A stretch of 64,000 bases of DNA from Vombatus ursinus (Eukaryota > Chordata > Mammalia > Diprotodontia > Vombatidae): positions 58,093,681 to 58,157,680 of the forward strand of contig NW_020954556.1 in the NCBI RefSeq assembly GCF_900497805.2, read 5' to 3'. The number at the start of each line of letters is the position of its first letter. Position 1 is the stretch's first letter. Positions 21,201 through 31,957 of the stretch are shown piece by piece. Both the position numbers and the translations under genes were made by a program. Below the pieces are notes generated by a model. The model was given only the letters and a program-made list of their open reading frames with translations, had not been told where the DNA came from and searched no databases.

Positions 21201-21544
21201 AGTCAAGGGAATAAATTTCACAAGGTTTTGAGATGGGGAAGACTTGGAGAGACCCAAGAGAAAGAGGAAAAACAAAAAGAGGAAGAAGGAGAAGTGGTTC
21301 ACCATTTCTGGGGTAGTCTTGGTAGCTATAGCAATGAAGCAGAGGAAATGTGCCCGAGAACAGATTTTAACAATAGTGGTGCTAAGGGGTAGGAACCAAG
21401 AAACAGTTTTCCCTCTCAGGCCCACCAAGAGAAGTGAAAGTCAAGAAACTGAGCTGCAGTGTTAAAAAGCAGTCTCATACCTCGCCATTTGCTACGTTTC
21501 TTTCTATTTCTCGTATTTGCCATTTCGTGCAACAGTAAAGCAAT
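21201..21544. other. Unassigned, purine-rich in part
   Basis: 21240-21300 is GA-rich. Nothing else is recognised. Confidence 0.35.
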
Positions 21545-21793
21545 GTTTCCTTCCACTCCGTTGTTGTCATTTGGTTGTATTTCATGACTCCACTGGCCAT
21601 ACTGTCCATGGGGTTTTCTTGGCAAAGATACTGGAGTGGTTTGCCATTTCCTTCTCTAGTGGATTAAGACAAACCAAGGTTAAGTGACTTAACCAGGGTC
21701 AGACAGCTACTAAGTGTTTGAGGCTGGATTTGAACTCAGGTTGTCCTGACTCAAGGCCCAATACTCTATCCACTGAGCCACCTAGCTACTTCC
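21545..21793 (-). mobile_element. RTE-tailed SINE, antisense
   Basis: The tail lies at left: 'gttgttgtcatttggttgta', 'ggggttttcttggcaaaga'. Then 'gaactcaggttgtcctgac' and the reversed head 'gagccacctagctac'. It is full length. The tail between about 21575 and 21612 ('actggccatactgtccatg') differs from the other copies and is closer to classic RTE/BovB tails. Confidence 0.85.
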
Positions 21794-21850
21794 CACTTTG
21801 TCTAATGTGAAACTTGCCCACCCATCAATTCACTCCCCTCCAAGACACCT

Positions 21851-21964
21851 TATACAGAGTGTTTCAATAGTCTCAGTGCCATTTTAAGCTTTAGTAGTTA
21901 AACTACTAATGGCTTAAACTTTAAATCTTAAAATTTCACTAAAACTTTTGGGACACTTTATATA
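21851..21964. mobile_element. mariner/Tc1-type MITE, palindromic
   Basis: Left end 'atacagagtgtttcaatagt' and right end 'acttttgggacactttatat' are inverted repeats. The pairing extends over about 36 bases per arm with roughly three-quarters match, centred on 'agtagttaaactact'. TA dinucleotides flank both ends. It is about 110 bases with no coding. Confidence 0.8.
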
Positions 21965-21984
21965 GTAAATTACATGTAACATAA

Positions 21985-22168
21985 ATGCTTACTAAAATGG
22001 TGCAATAGAAAGAGTGTTAAACTTGGAGTTAGGAGATGTGTTCAAATCCTATATCTAAAGCTTATTAGCTGTGTGATTATAGGCAAGTCTCTTAAATCTC
22101 TCAGACCCTCAGTTTTCCTTATCTGTAAAAATATGGCCACTCCCTATTTTATAGGGTTGTTGTGAGTA
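21985..22168 (+). mobile_element. MIR-like SINE, sense
   Basis: 'atggtgcaatagaaagagt', 'cttggagttaggagatgtg', 'cttattagctgtgtgatta' and 'tatagggttgttgtgagta'. The 3' end is truncated. Confidence 0.8.
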
Positions 22169-22194
22169 GGGGAGTCTAAGAACTAAGATTTTAT

Positions 22195-22405
22195 TATGGA
22201 GGGATCTTTTGTTGTAGAGACTCCCTCCCTCAATGCAGACCATTAATTCTTTTGTAATTTATAGTCTTAGAGAATTGTCTGGGGGCATTGAGAAATTAAA
22301 TGTCCATCATCACACAGGTAGCACTCATCAAAGGTAGAATTCAAATTCAGATTTTTCTGGCACCAAAGTCAACTCTTTATCTACTATGTCATCAATTTGT
22401 AAAAC
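22195..22405 (-). mobile_element. tRNA-head SINE with 'accaatgaaatc'-type tail, antisense
   Basis: 'gactccctccctcaatgca', 'ttatagtcttagagaattg', 'catcacacaggtagcactc' and 'ctttatctactatgtcatc'. It has the same layout as 3268-3505, but without the microsatellite. Confidence 0.7.
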
Positions 22406-22739
22406 TTAAAATTATATTCAAACGTGATTTTAAAAATGTTAATAAAGCTGTTTCATTAGGAACTTTCATGCTTTTATGTTATTTTTCTAACAGATGAGAA
22501 GATTGCTCTCATAGCTATATCCCAAATTCAGTCATAATTGTTATTCATTCTCTTTTGGACCTGCACCCTAGAAATATTGGGAGTGGCAGCCTCTTTTTTT
22601 TTTCAGGAGAAAAAAAAAGGATGTCCATGGATAGGTCAAGAAAGACAAGCAGGGCAGAGTGGTGGAAATTAGGATCTTCATGACTTCATGACTTCATGAC
22701 TTCATGACAGTGGCAGCAAGAGAGAGAAGCAGAAGGGAC
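22406..22739. other. Unassigned DNA with a small octamer array
   Basis: Nothing is recognised except four perfect copies of 'ttcatgac' in tandem (22677-22708). Confidence 0.4.
22677..22708 (+). repeat. (TTCATGAC)4 tandem array
   Basis: Four exact octamer copies, 32 bases, the only array of this unit in the window. Confidence 0.95.
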
Positions 22740-23159
22740 CAATATCCTAAGAACTATAGGGTATGACCTGAATTAGAAGAATGAATAAAATAAGGTTCTG
22801 GGTGGGGTTGAATTTGGGGGTCATCTCCAAAAACTGGTCCTTAGGATTTGAACCAAGAAGTTGATTAACAAGAATGTTGTAACTGTTTTCAATATAACAC
22901 CTCAACCCCAACAACTTTGAAACAAGAAGAAATGCATAATTATAGTAATTAAAATGGCAGTGACAACCTTGGGGGGGGGCCGAACAAGAAAAAAAATGGG
23001 TCATGAAGTAACCTTAGTTCTAATCTACACAGAACAGAGACCTATACATGTCCCCATGCCCATGTATTTGAAAAGGCTGAGGGTATTCCAGTTTGGGGGT
23101 CTGTGCAGGAGAAAATGGGACATGGCAGTAAAAGGAGAAGGGACCAATTAGTGAGGATA
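22740..23159. other. Unassigned; possibly L1 5' sequence
   Basis: Lies directly upstream of L1 ORF1-like DNA in the same orientation and so could be its 5' UTR, but I cannot match it to a known L1 5' end. It contains 9 G's in a row at about 22970. Confidence 0.3.
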
Positions 23160-23842
23160 GGAGCCTGATACAAACCAGTAGGAATAGAAGAAAAAAATTG
23201 AGAAATAAAAAGGCCAAGAAAAGAAAGACTAGATATAAGTTTAGCTCCTAAGCAGATTAAAAAAAAACCCAGTAAAACTTGCAATGAAAGAAGGATAAAT
23301 GAGCAAACATTCTAGAAAAGTCCAAAATACAATGAATATTTATTATGCTTTGAAAAAAACCCACAACGAAAAAGAAAGACAAATTTTGCAAGTTCCCCAG
23401 AAACAATAGAACAATAAAAAAAAAATTAAAGTGGCTCAAAGAAGCAATAAAACTTTTAAAAGAAAAAAAATTAGAATTAAAATTATGTTAGAAGTTAGAA
23501 CTCTCAAAGAAGAAATTTTTTAAAATACCAAGTAACAGAGTAGATAACTTAGAACACAAGATAGAATATTTCCAAAACAGAGAATCTGAAAAAAAAGAAG
23601 TGAAAGAAAATTTGTCAGAAGAAAAGCAAAAGGCAACTTTGTTTTCTTAAACAAGTCCCTTTCTTATTCTTTTTTTATATGAAATGTTGGTTTGGTAAAA
23701 ATTAGCAAGTTCACGTGAAAAAGAATAAAAAAATTAAAAGAATACATGAATTCTATACAAGTCAAAGTAACTGACCACGAAGACAGAATGCAAAGAAATG
23801 ATTTAAAGATCACAAGTCTCCCAGAAAAACACAGTTCATAAA
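23160..23842 (+). mobile_element. L1 ORF1 fragment (coiled coil and start of RRM)
   Basis: The A-rich sequence encodes Lys/Glu/Asn-rich broken frames typical of the ORF1p coiled coil. Codons from 23761 read 'DHEDRMQRNDLKITSLPEK', the conserved ORF1p 'ENRxRRNNLRIxGLPE' segment at the start of the RNA-binding domain. ORF1p is the L1 RNA chaperone. The copy is broken and stops just after this motif, where an AAT microsatellite and SINE follow. No ORF2 follows, so it is 3'-truncated or rearranged. Confidence 0.8.
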
Positions 23843-23845
23843 GCT

Positions 23846-23911
23846 AATAATAATAATAATAATAATAGCTGGTATTTAAATGAGTGCTTACATATGTTAA
23901 CCCTTTTGGAA
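23846..23911. repeat. AAT microsatellite and SINE scrap
   Basis: Seven AAT-type units followed by 'gagtgcttacatatgttaac', a fragment of an antisense SINE tail. Confidence 0.7.
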
Positions 23912-24157
23912 TGGAATAAGCATTTATTAAGCACCTACTATACATCAAACACTGTGGTGAGCATTTTTACAAATATCATTTCATTTGATCCTCACAACAA
24001 CTGTGTGAGATAGGTGCTATTAATATTCCCAGTTTACAGGATGAGAGAGGTCAAGTGACTTGCCTAGGGTCACATAACTTATAAGTGTCTGAGACAGGAT
24101 TTGAACTGAACTCAGACCATTTGACTCCAAGTCTAGTTCTCTATCCACATCACTGGG
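23912..24157 (-). mobile_element. CORE-SINE, antisense
   Basis: 'aagcatttattaagcacct', 'ttgatcctcacaacaactg', 'gcctagggtcacataactt' and 'tctagttctctatccacat'. Confidence 0.85.
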
Positions 24158-24679
24158 GAGTTTCTTCTTGCTGCTAGTTAATATCATAGCTGGGACAAAA
24201 GTTTGCATCTCCTGACTTCAAGTGCAGTGTTATTTCCATAACAACATACTACAGCTCTTGTGTATTTTAACCTGAAATAGGAAATAATCTTCCTGACTTC
24301 AGCTCTGGGTAGGTAGAGACCTATGCATGGTGATTGTGGCTGCTTTTGCAAAGGGGTGCCTTGTAGGTGCCAAGCACTGACTCTCTGCTGGGAGAAACAT
24401 ACAGATTCAGGAAAACATGCACCCTGACCCTCAGGCCTCCCTTTAGAAAAGACACCACAGAAATTCAAATCATTTTTTATTAAAAGTTTCTAAAGCAGGA
24501 GAGAAGGGGAACACCTTGGAATGTTTCTCTTCTTCTAGTCCTGGCCCTTTGACCCACATTCCATCTCAAGCTAGAAGAAAGGAAAAAGCAGAGGCATAAA
24601 TGGTAGGGAGAGTGAAAGTGGAAGGAGGAAGGGGTCCTGGGGAGTACCTACTCAGAATTGGGGCAATGTGATATAGTAG
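24158..24679. other. Mostly unassigned; one SINE half
   Basis: 24178-24238 ('ttgcatctcctgacttcaa') is a reversed SINE head-like scrap. The rest shows nothing I can name. Confidence 0.4.
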
Positions 24680-24925
24680 AAATAATAATAATAATAATAA
24701 TAATCATTTAGTACTTACAAAGTACCTTCTCATTTGAGCCTGACAACAAACAACTTCTGTGAGGTAGATTTTATTTATTATCCCATTTTACAAATGAGGA
24801 AACTGAGGCTCAGAGAGGTCAAGTGATTTGCCCTTGATTATACAAGTAGCAAGAATCAGAGGCAGTTTCAAAGCCCAATCTTCCTTACTCCAAATCTATC
24901 ACTCTATCCATTACATCACACTAGA
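24680..24925 (-). mobile_element. MIR-like SINE, antisense, with AAT tail
   Basis: Nine AAT units at 24683-24708, then 'aagtaccttctcatttgag', 'ttacaaatgaggaaactga' and the reversed head 'actctatccattacatcac'. Confidence 0.85.
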
Positions 24926-24929
24926 ATGA

Positions 24930-25378
24930 GTGATAGGAGACTTTGATACTAGTCTAGCTCTGCCACTAACTAGCTATCTAACTAGTTAATTAGACTAACT
25001 AGCTTCTTTGTATAAATCATTGCCCCTCTTCAGACCTGAGGTGCCTAGGTGGCACAGGGGATAGAGCAGCGGGACAGGAGTCAGGAAGACCTGAGTTCCA
25101 ATCTGGCCTCAGACACTGACTAGTTGTATAACCCTGGGCCAGTCACTTAACCTCTTTTTCCCTCAGTTTCCTAATCTGTAAAATGAGTTGGAGAAGGCAG
25201 TGGCAAACCACTTCAGTATCTCTGCCAAGAAAGCCCCAAATGGGGCCACAAAGTCAGACATAACTGAAAAATGAATGACTCAACACCAACAAACTTCAGA
25301 CCTCAGTTTCCTGATCTGTCAAATTAGTGGGTTGAGCTAGATGACGTCCAAGACCCTTTCTAGCTCTCATGCTCTCTG
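24930..25378 (+). mobile_element. L3-tailed SINE split by a younger SINE
   Basis: The left half 24930-25037 ('gctctgccactaactagct') and right half 25294-25378 ('ctcagtttcctgatctgtc', 'gagctagatgacgtccaag') join into one SINE. The insertion duplicated 'cttcagacct' (25028-25037 and 25294-25303). Confidence 0.85.
25038..25293 (+). mobile_element. RTE-tailed SINE with perfect 10-bp target duplication
   Basis: 'gtgcctaggtggcacaggg', 'ctgagttccaatctggcct', 'aggcagtggcaaaccactt' and 'aaatgaatgactcaacacc'. It inserted into an older SINE; the duplication 'cttcagacct' flanks it exactly. This gives a clear age order. Confidence 0.95.
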
Positions 25379-25925
25379 ACCCTTTGCTATCTAAAGCACA
25401 GGATCATTGTTTCCTTTCACATCCTTGGCCAGTCCATTCATCCCAAGGACAAGCTACTGATGGTTCAAACCCTATTGCAATTTTCTCCTAAGTAGTCTTC
25501 TTTCTTCCTGTTTATTCCTTCTCCAGTTCATCCTCCACACAATAGTCCTAACAATCTTTCTAATGTATAACTATGACTGTGTCAGTTCCATACCCAAAAC
25601 CTTTCCATTGCCTACAAAATAGATGAGAAACTTCACACTCTAGGATTCAAGATCCTCCATGAACTGACTCTAACCTACCTGCTCAGCCTTGTCTCATACT
25701 ATTTATCTCCCTTCTCCATTCCTGCTGACTCGGATTATTCTCCATCCCTGTTGTTGTCCTGTCCTCTCATATTTTATGCCTTTGATCAATGTCCCCTGTG
25801 CATGGAATGGACTCTCCTTTCGATCTTTTCCATTTGTTGAAGTTCCTACGTTTGTTCAAGGCATAATTCAGTTGCCACCTCTCCCCTGAAGTCTTCTTCG
25901 ACATCTCCTCCCCCTGGAAGTCACT
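25379..25925 (+). mobile_element. L2 3' part, sense
   Basis: 'ccctattgcaattttctcc', 'aacctttccattgcctaca', 'gatcctccatgaactgact', 'catggaatggactctcctt' and 'cctgaagtcttcttcgaca'. It lacks the very 3' end. Confidence 0.8.
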
Positions 25926-26095
25926 GAAACTATTGGAGCCTTACTTTCCTCATCCGTAAAGTGGCGATAAGAATACCACTTTACCTACCTCACAGGATGG
26001 TTGTGAAGATCAAATGGGATAAAAGACATGAAAGCACTTTAAAAACCATGAAACCCTATATAGTAAGTAAGCTATTACTGTTTTTATTATTATTG
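25926..26095 (+). mobile_element. MIR-like SINE 3' half
   Basis: 'ttactttcctcatccgtaa', 'cctacctcacaggatggtt' and 'aaagcactttaaaaaccat'. The head is missing. Confidence 0.75.
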
Positions 26096-26964
26096 CTGTT
26101 ATCTTCTTCTCTTCAATGGAGTTCACTTAGAAACTATATTATTAATTTCATTTTTCTCTTCTTTTTCCATCTCTTTCTTCTTCTCCTCCTCCTTCTTCAG
26201 AGATGCCTACTATTGGTCTCCTAAAAGTTAACAAAAGGTAAAAAACAGACTAAGGAGCCTTATTTTGAGGCTGTCATTTGAGGTGAGGTTGATAGTACTC
26301 TCATATCCCCCAGCTGTCCATTTAGGAAGGCTGCTTTCCTAATGCAGGTACCAACCAGTCACCCCCAAACAATAGAAATATATTGTGGGAGGTGGAAAGG
26401 CCAATTTCTTAGCTAAGAACAATTCACTCTGGAGGTGGGAAGGGAAATTTCCCATAAATGAGAGAATGTGTCATATATGTTTTCTTCCACAATCCTTAGT
26501 ATAATACAATGCCTTTCACATAGAAGGTGTTTATTTGTTCTTTGAAAAACTAAATAGATAACTGAGAAAAGTCCCAGCTGATTAAAATTGTTCCTATTTG
26601 TTATGACAAGAGGTTAGTAACATACATTGGAGTTTGGCTAGAAATTTATTTTGGGCAAATCTAGTCTATTGGAGGCACAGAAAGGAATTATCTTGTCAAA
26701 TTAGCTAGAAGACAGTGGAAAATCCTCTAGGTCAGAGCGTCAGCTGAAAGGTAAGGACTTGGTTTGTGTTTATATAGCACCAACATGACTAGTATTAAAA
26801 GTGAAAAATTCACTCCAGCTCTGTGTACAAGATCTCATTTCCATGGATGAATATTCGGGCATGAGAAGAAAGAGGTTGTAAGTTGATGGAAGGAAAAAAA
26901 TGTGAATGGTGATTGGAAAACTTTGGAATTGTAAAGGGTAGGGATTGAATTTGGGGAGGGAAAG
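26096..26964. other. Mostly unassigned
   Basis: 26155-26205 is a short TTC/TCC-rich tract. 26478-26545 ('atgcctttcacatagaagg') is a sense L2/MIR 3' tail scrap. Nothing else is recognised. Confidence 0.4.
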
Positions 26965-27262
26965 TATGGGAAGACTCAAGAAGAGGTTGAAGGAGGAGAA
27001 TGGAAAGGACTCAAACTAAAGGAGGAGAAGGAAGGGAAAGGCAAGGGTTAAAGGAAAAGGGCAAGAGAGAAGGACAAATCAAGTTCAAGGAAATGGATGA
27101 GAAGAAGGATGCAAATAGCAGTCCTAGAAGAGAAGAAGGAAGAAGAAGAGAAAGAGAACATGAAGGAGAAGGACAAGATAGTTGGTAAGAAAGATAAGTT
27201 GGTAAGACAAGGTAAAAGGTTAGTGAGAAAAGAAAGAAAATTGGGCAAGACTGTCAAGACTG
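26965..27262. repeat. Purine-rich (GAA/AAG) low complexity
   Basis: Almost 300 bases of G and A with few pyrimidines. It creates meaningless charged or Phe/Ser-rich frames (27000-27188 and 27048-27257). Confidence 0.85.
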
Positions 27263-27302
27263 GAAGGTGATAATAAGGTGAGGCAAGAATAAGTCCAGAG
27301 TT

Positions 27303-27487
27303 TATGATAGGATCATAGATTTAGAGCAGAAAGTGCCTTGGAGGATATGGCGTCCATTTTATAGGTGAGGAAACTGAGGCCCAGAAAGATGAAGTGACAA
27401 GGTCACTCAGGAAGTGGGTATCAAAGGCAGAATTTGAACTTGGGTCTTTTCATTTCAGAGCCAGAACTCTTCCCATGATGCCCATAA
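27303..27487 (-). mobile_element. SINE with L3-like tail, antisense
   Basis: 'ggatcatagatttagagca', 'ataggtgaggaaactgagg' and 'aatttgaacttgggtcttt', ending with the reversed head. Confidence 0.8.
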
Positions 27488-28035
27488 GCAACTTGCTAAA
27501 GTGCCGTGTCCAAGTGACTGCTAATAATGGGACATGTTCAGGCTGATCCTGGTTCCTAGAAGAGGTCAAGGGGTGTGAGGCACATCTCCTTACTGTTCAG
27601 ATTCTGCCTTATCCAACTTTTCCTCACCTAGGAGAGCAACCCACTAACCCTCTGAATGAGGAACTCCAGAAACCAAGTCCTATAGCTTTCCCCTCAGGGA
27701 AGTTAATCCATTCCAATTTGTCACTGTGCCCTGGATAGGAGCTGTTCTGATTGGGGAAGAGAGGGGTAGAGTAAATGAAAATTCACTGAACGAACTCCAT
27801 AGCTAGGGGATTGCAGATGATGATTCATATCCCATCCAACCTCACCTAGGAGACCTGTGCCTCTGTAGTACAATAAACTTACCCTGCCACCATGTTGTCT
27901 CCTTCCAACCCTCCTCCTTCTTGCTCTTGATCTGCAAACAACCAGTAAATCGACAATACCATTGCTACTGGAAAAGATTTGACAAGTGGCTGCCCATTGG
28001 CTCCACTTACATTCCCTGTAGTTCCCCAAACTAAC
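27488..28035. other. Unassigned DNA
   Basis: About 550 bases, no known repeat. The antisense frame 27721-28029 (102 codons, Arg-rich centre) has no recognisable homologue and no splice or promoter context. Confidence 0.35.
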
Positions 28036-28133
28036 TCTCTTTCCTGGCCCTCATTGCTCTGAATGTACTATATGTATGTACCTCCTCCCAGCACATAGTA
28101 GGCACTTAATTATTGTATGTCCATTCATTTATT
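28036..28133 (+). mobile_element. L2-type 3' tail, sense
   Basis: 'cctcattgctctgaatgta', 'cagcacatagtaggcactt' and 'cattcatttattcattg'. Confidence 0.6.
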
Positions 28134-28213
28134 CATTGATTCAAGTCATCAGAGAATCATTATATATTCTTTTTTTTAATGGAAGGAGGATTTCAATGTA
28201 AAAATAAAAGAGG

Positions 28214-28412
28214 GGAAGCTTGGCATTGTAGACAGAATCCTTTGCTTAGATCCTGGAAGACCTAAGTTCAAATTCCACCTCAGCCACATTAGATGTGTGA
28301 CCTTAAGCAAATCACTTAACCTCTATATCCCTTGGTTTCTTCATCTGCAAAATAAGGGGGCTGGACTTGAGGTTCTCTAAGGTCCCTTTTGGCTCTAACT
28401 TTATGGTCCTTT
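28214..28412 (+). mobile_element. SINE with L3-like tail, sense
   Basis: 'gcttggcattgtagacaga', 'aagttcaaattccacctca', 'gtgaccttaagcaaatcac' and 'gggctggacttgaggttct'. Confidence 0.85.
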
Positions 28413-28729
28413 GAAAAAAAAGAGTCAGAGAAGAATTCTGACTTGTGTTGGGCATTTGAAGGCAGGAAGGATGTCATACAGAGAAGAAGGAGGATGATAT
28501 CGGAACCATTGGAACTAAGACGTTGTTATCAGACTCTTCCCAAAGAGGAAGAAGCTCTCCACTCTGAAGCAGCTACTCTTCCACTAAGGACCCACTTCTC
28601 ATTGGTGTCAGGTGAGAGACCGTCCAATAGGGGTCAGAGGAAGAAGGGACTCCATTGTGCCTCATTGCCTTCTTACCCTGCAAGATCACCCTGACCCTGT
28701 GGCCTCTTTCTCTTATGAACCCAGAAGTG
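28413..28729. other. Unassigned DNA
   Basis: About 320 bases. The 101-codon frame 28389-28694 starts in the SINE tail and has no recognisable product. Confidence 0.35.
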
Positions 28730-28985
28730 CCCAGGCTGACCATTCTCACTCCTTGACTCTGCTCTTGACTTTCTGGACTTCTCTACTACGCCCCTATGTT
28801 GGTGTCTCATTTCCCTTTCCCCCAATTTCTTAGCTCCCCATTAGGTGTCATCTCATTCTCCTCTTAGAATGTAGGCTCTTTGAGGGCAGGCTTTCTTTTT
28901 GCTTATATTTCTATCCCCAGTACTTAGCACAGTGCCCAACACATAGTAGGTGCTTTCTAAAAGCTTGTTGACCTGATTAGTAGTG
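28730..28985 (+). mobile_element. L2-type 3' UTR, sense
   Basis: 'agaatgtaggctctttgag', 'gtacttagcacagtgccca' and 'acatagtaggtgctttcta' give a clear L2 3' end. The upstream 28640-28800 part does not match L2 well and may be another LINE or SINE body with the shared tail. Confidence 0.7.
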
Positions 28986-29404
28986 GCAGTTGGTAGATCC
29001 CTGCTGAAGGCTACTGACACACCTGTTTGTTACTCTAATAAACAACAGAGAGGTCTATTTACCTGAGGTGTGTTGCCAAGATGTGACATTGAGAATGTCT
29101 CAATATTTGGCAAATAAGATGACTACTACCCATAACTGGCGATTCAGATGTGTATAAATGATACTGCCTGAAAGAACTTGGAAAACATTGCTAAAAATTA
29201 CATTGTCTTGGGCAAGAAGCTTAGAGCCACATGTGCTTTTCTCATCGATATTACCCATAGAAGGCAAGGGATTCAGAAGAGAAAGGCAAATGTCCTGGAA
29301 AAAAATTGCAGAAATTCACTGGGAGCTCCCCTTTCTTCCTCACTCCTTTTCTCACATCACTCAGATAACTTTCTCCTCTATATGCTTCCTCACTCCTCTT
29401 TCTC
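28986..29404. other. No recognisable feature
   Basis: About 420 bases. The 107-codon frame 29158-29481 has no recognised product. Confidence 0.35.
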
Positions 29405-31175
29405 ATGAAGAGATGACCCATTTTGCCAAGGCCAACCATTTTCCGTTCACCCTTGATTCCATCCCTTCCTATCTTCTCTAGCAGTCTGCCTCTGTTATCA
29501 TTCCTACTGTCTCTCTTATCTTCATTCTCTTCTTATCTATTGGCTCTTTCTCCACTTCCTACCAACATGCCCATATTTCCCCATCCTTAAAAACCCTTAT
29601 TTAATCTAACCATCCCTGTGAGCTATTGTCCTATATATATATATATCTCTTCTCCCCTTCCTACTTATACTCCTTGAGAAAGTCATATACATTGCGTGCC
29701 TCAACATCCTCTATTCTTCCTTTCCTCTGCAATCTGGCTTCTGATTTCAACATTCAACTGAAATTGTTCTCTCCAAAATTACCAATGATCTCTTAACTGC
29801 TAAATCTGATGTTTTATCAATTCTCATCCTGCTTGATATCACTGAGCACTTGACCCTACTGGTACCTTTTCCTGGATTCTCTTTTCTAGATTTTTAAGAC
29901 ACTGGTCTCTCCTGGATCTTCTAACAGTCTGACTCCTTCCCAGTATCCTCTGCTGAGTTTTCATCCATGTCAAACTCGCTAACCATGGAAGTTCTGATCC
30001 TTCTTCTCTTTTTGCTCTATATCATATTGATTGATGATCCCTTCAGCTCCCAAGGGTTCAGTTATCATCTCTATGTGGATGATTCCCAGATCTATAGATC
30101 CCAACCTCATCTCTTTCCTGAGCTCTAATTCTATATCACCAACTGCCTTTTGGACATCTCAAACTGGTTGTCCCATGGGCATCTCAAACTAAATCCAACA
30201 TCTTCAAAGCAAAACTCTTGAAATCCAAATCTCATTCTCAGGTACCATCTTCTTAGCCAGATGTTTACTTCCCAAATCAGTCAAGTCAATCAACCAGCAT
30301 GTATTAAGTAATTATTATCTTTCTTCCCAAACTCTCCTCTCTTCTAAACTTCCCTATTATCATCAAGGGCATTAACATCCTTCCAAGCTTGAAACCTCTG
30401 GCTCATCCTTGAGTCATCATTTTCACTCCATGTATCCAATTTGTTGTTAAATCTTGTTGTTTCAACCTTCAAAACATCTCCTTGGTGCTTCCCCTTCTCT
30501 CCTCTCACAAAGCCCACATTAGTTCAGACCCACATCTCCTCATTCTTGGACTGTTGAACAACTCTCTCCCCATCCCATTCCATGGTTCACCCAGCTGTTA
30601 ATGTGATTTTCTTAATGCACAGATATAGCCATGTCACCTCCTTGATTGATGAGCCCTAGTGCCTCCCTGTCACCTCCGGGATAAGATGTAAACTCATCTG
30701 TTTGACACTTAAAGCTCTTCTCAACCTGTCCCCTTCCTACATTTCTAGTCTTTTACTTTACTCTCCTCCATGCACTCTACAATTCTGTTACACTGCCCTG
30801 CTTGCTGCTTCTCTACTGCAACACTCTACCTTCTGTCTCCATGGCTCTGCACTGGTTATTCCCAATGCCTCGAATTCTCTCCCTCTTGCCTTCACCTCTT
30901 AGCTTCTTTCAAGATTTAGCTCAAATACACCTTCTGTAATAGATCTTTTCTAGTTATTCAAGCTGCTAATGCCTTCCCCTTTCAAATTACCTTCATATAT
31001 TATGTATAAAGTTCATATATACCTAGTTATTTACATGTTGTCTCTCTCACTAGAATGTGAGCATCTTGAAGGCAAGAACTATTTATGCCTGCTTTTTTGG
31101 GTACCCTCGATGCTTAGAACAATTTCTGGCACATATTAAGTACTTAATAAATGCTGGTTGATTGACTTGACTGGT
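29405..31175 (+). mobile_element. L2 LINE, longest copy in the window, RT domain to 3' end
   Basis: About 1.7 kb in order: the RT region with 'YHLYVDDSQIY' (YVDD at 30072-30083), 'caaactggttgtcccatgg', the ORF2 C-terminus ('gatgtaaactcatctgttt'), and the 3' UTR ('aatgtgagcatcttgaagg', 'atttctggcacatattaag') ending 'aataaatgctggttgattg'. A TA run sits at 29630-29646. The frame is broken many times. A 94-base inverted copy of its own 3' junction interrupts it at 30217-30310. Confidence 0.9.
30217..30310 (-). repeat. Inverted templated insertion: reverse copy of 31141-31234
   Basis: These 94 bases are the reverse complement of 31141-31234 with only about four mismatches (about 96%). They contain the L2 3' terminus and about 70 bases of its 3' flank. 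On both sides the host L2 reads on ('caaaactc' before, 'attatcttt' after), so the block was added to, not part of, the L2. The two arms enclose about 830 bases. Confidence 0.9.
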
Positions 31176-31234
31176 TTGGGAAGTAAACATCTGGCTAAGA
31201 AGATGGTGTCTGAGAATGAGATTTGGATTTCAAG
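31137..31234 (+). repeat. Source arm of the inverted repeat (L2 3' end plus flank)
   Basis: Here the L2 3' end ('aataaatgctggttgattga') and the unrelated flank ('gggaagtaaacatctggct') are contiguous with the L2 body, so this is the original locus. Its reverse complement sits at 30217-30310. Confidence 0.9.
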
Positions 31235-31429
31235 TCTATGACTGAAAACAGAAATTACATGTAGCTAACCAAGGATGGAATATTACTAACTAGGGTTGCT
31301 ACCACTGTATTTGCCTGGAGACTTGAAAATCTAGTCAAAAAAGCTTTACCCTGAAAAGGAAGAAGAAAAATAACTAAGTATATCCATAAAGAGAGGTAGC
31401 ATAGAAAATAGCCACAATGTAGGCAGATG

Positions 31430-31670
31430 AATTGTTTTTCAGTCATGTCCGACTCTTCATGACCCCCATTTGGGGTTTTCTTGGCAAAGATAAATGGAGT
31501 GGTTTGCCATTTCCTTCTCCAGCTCATTTTACAAATGAAGAAGCTGAGGCAAAAAGGTTTGTGACTTGCCCAGGGTCACACAGATAATAAGTGTCTGAGG
31601 CCAGATTTGAACTTAGGATGATGTATCTTCCTGACTCGGGGCCCAGTACTCCATCCACTGTGTTACCTAG
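31430..31670 (-). mobile_element. RTE-tailed SINE, antisense
   Basis: 'tttttcagtcatgtccgac', 'ggggttttcttggcaaaga', 'gcccagggtcacacagata' and 'actccatccactgtgttac'. Confidence 0.9.
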
Positions 31671-31957
31671 GGAACAGTAAAATCTTTTCCTAGGTAAAGA
31701 AAAGAAAGAAAAAGAAAAAAAAAGGAAAGAGATGGAATGTGCAAATTACAAGCCAGTGAACTTGACTTTGATTCTTGGTAAAAGTTGTAGGTTATACTAC
31801 AAAGGAATGGTTGGTGAAAAATTGAAAATCAAATGATGATCACAAAAAAAAAATCACTATGACTTCATTAAGAACAGGTTATGGTAAACTAATTTCATTT
31901 TTTGAATATGGTTACTAAACTGTTAGGTCAGGGTAATTGTGTAGCTAGAATTTACCA

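Noticed and set aside
22677-22708. Short tandem octamers as a possible CRISPR-like array
   Set aside because: There are no spacers; it is a simple 4-copy tandem repeat in vertebrate DNA.
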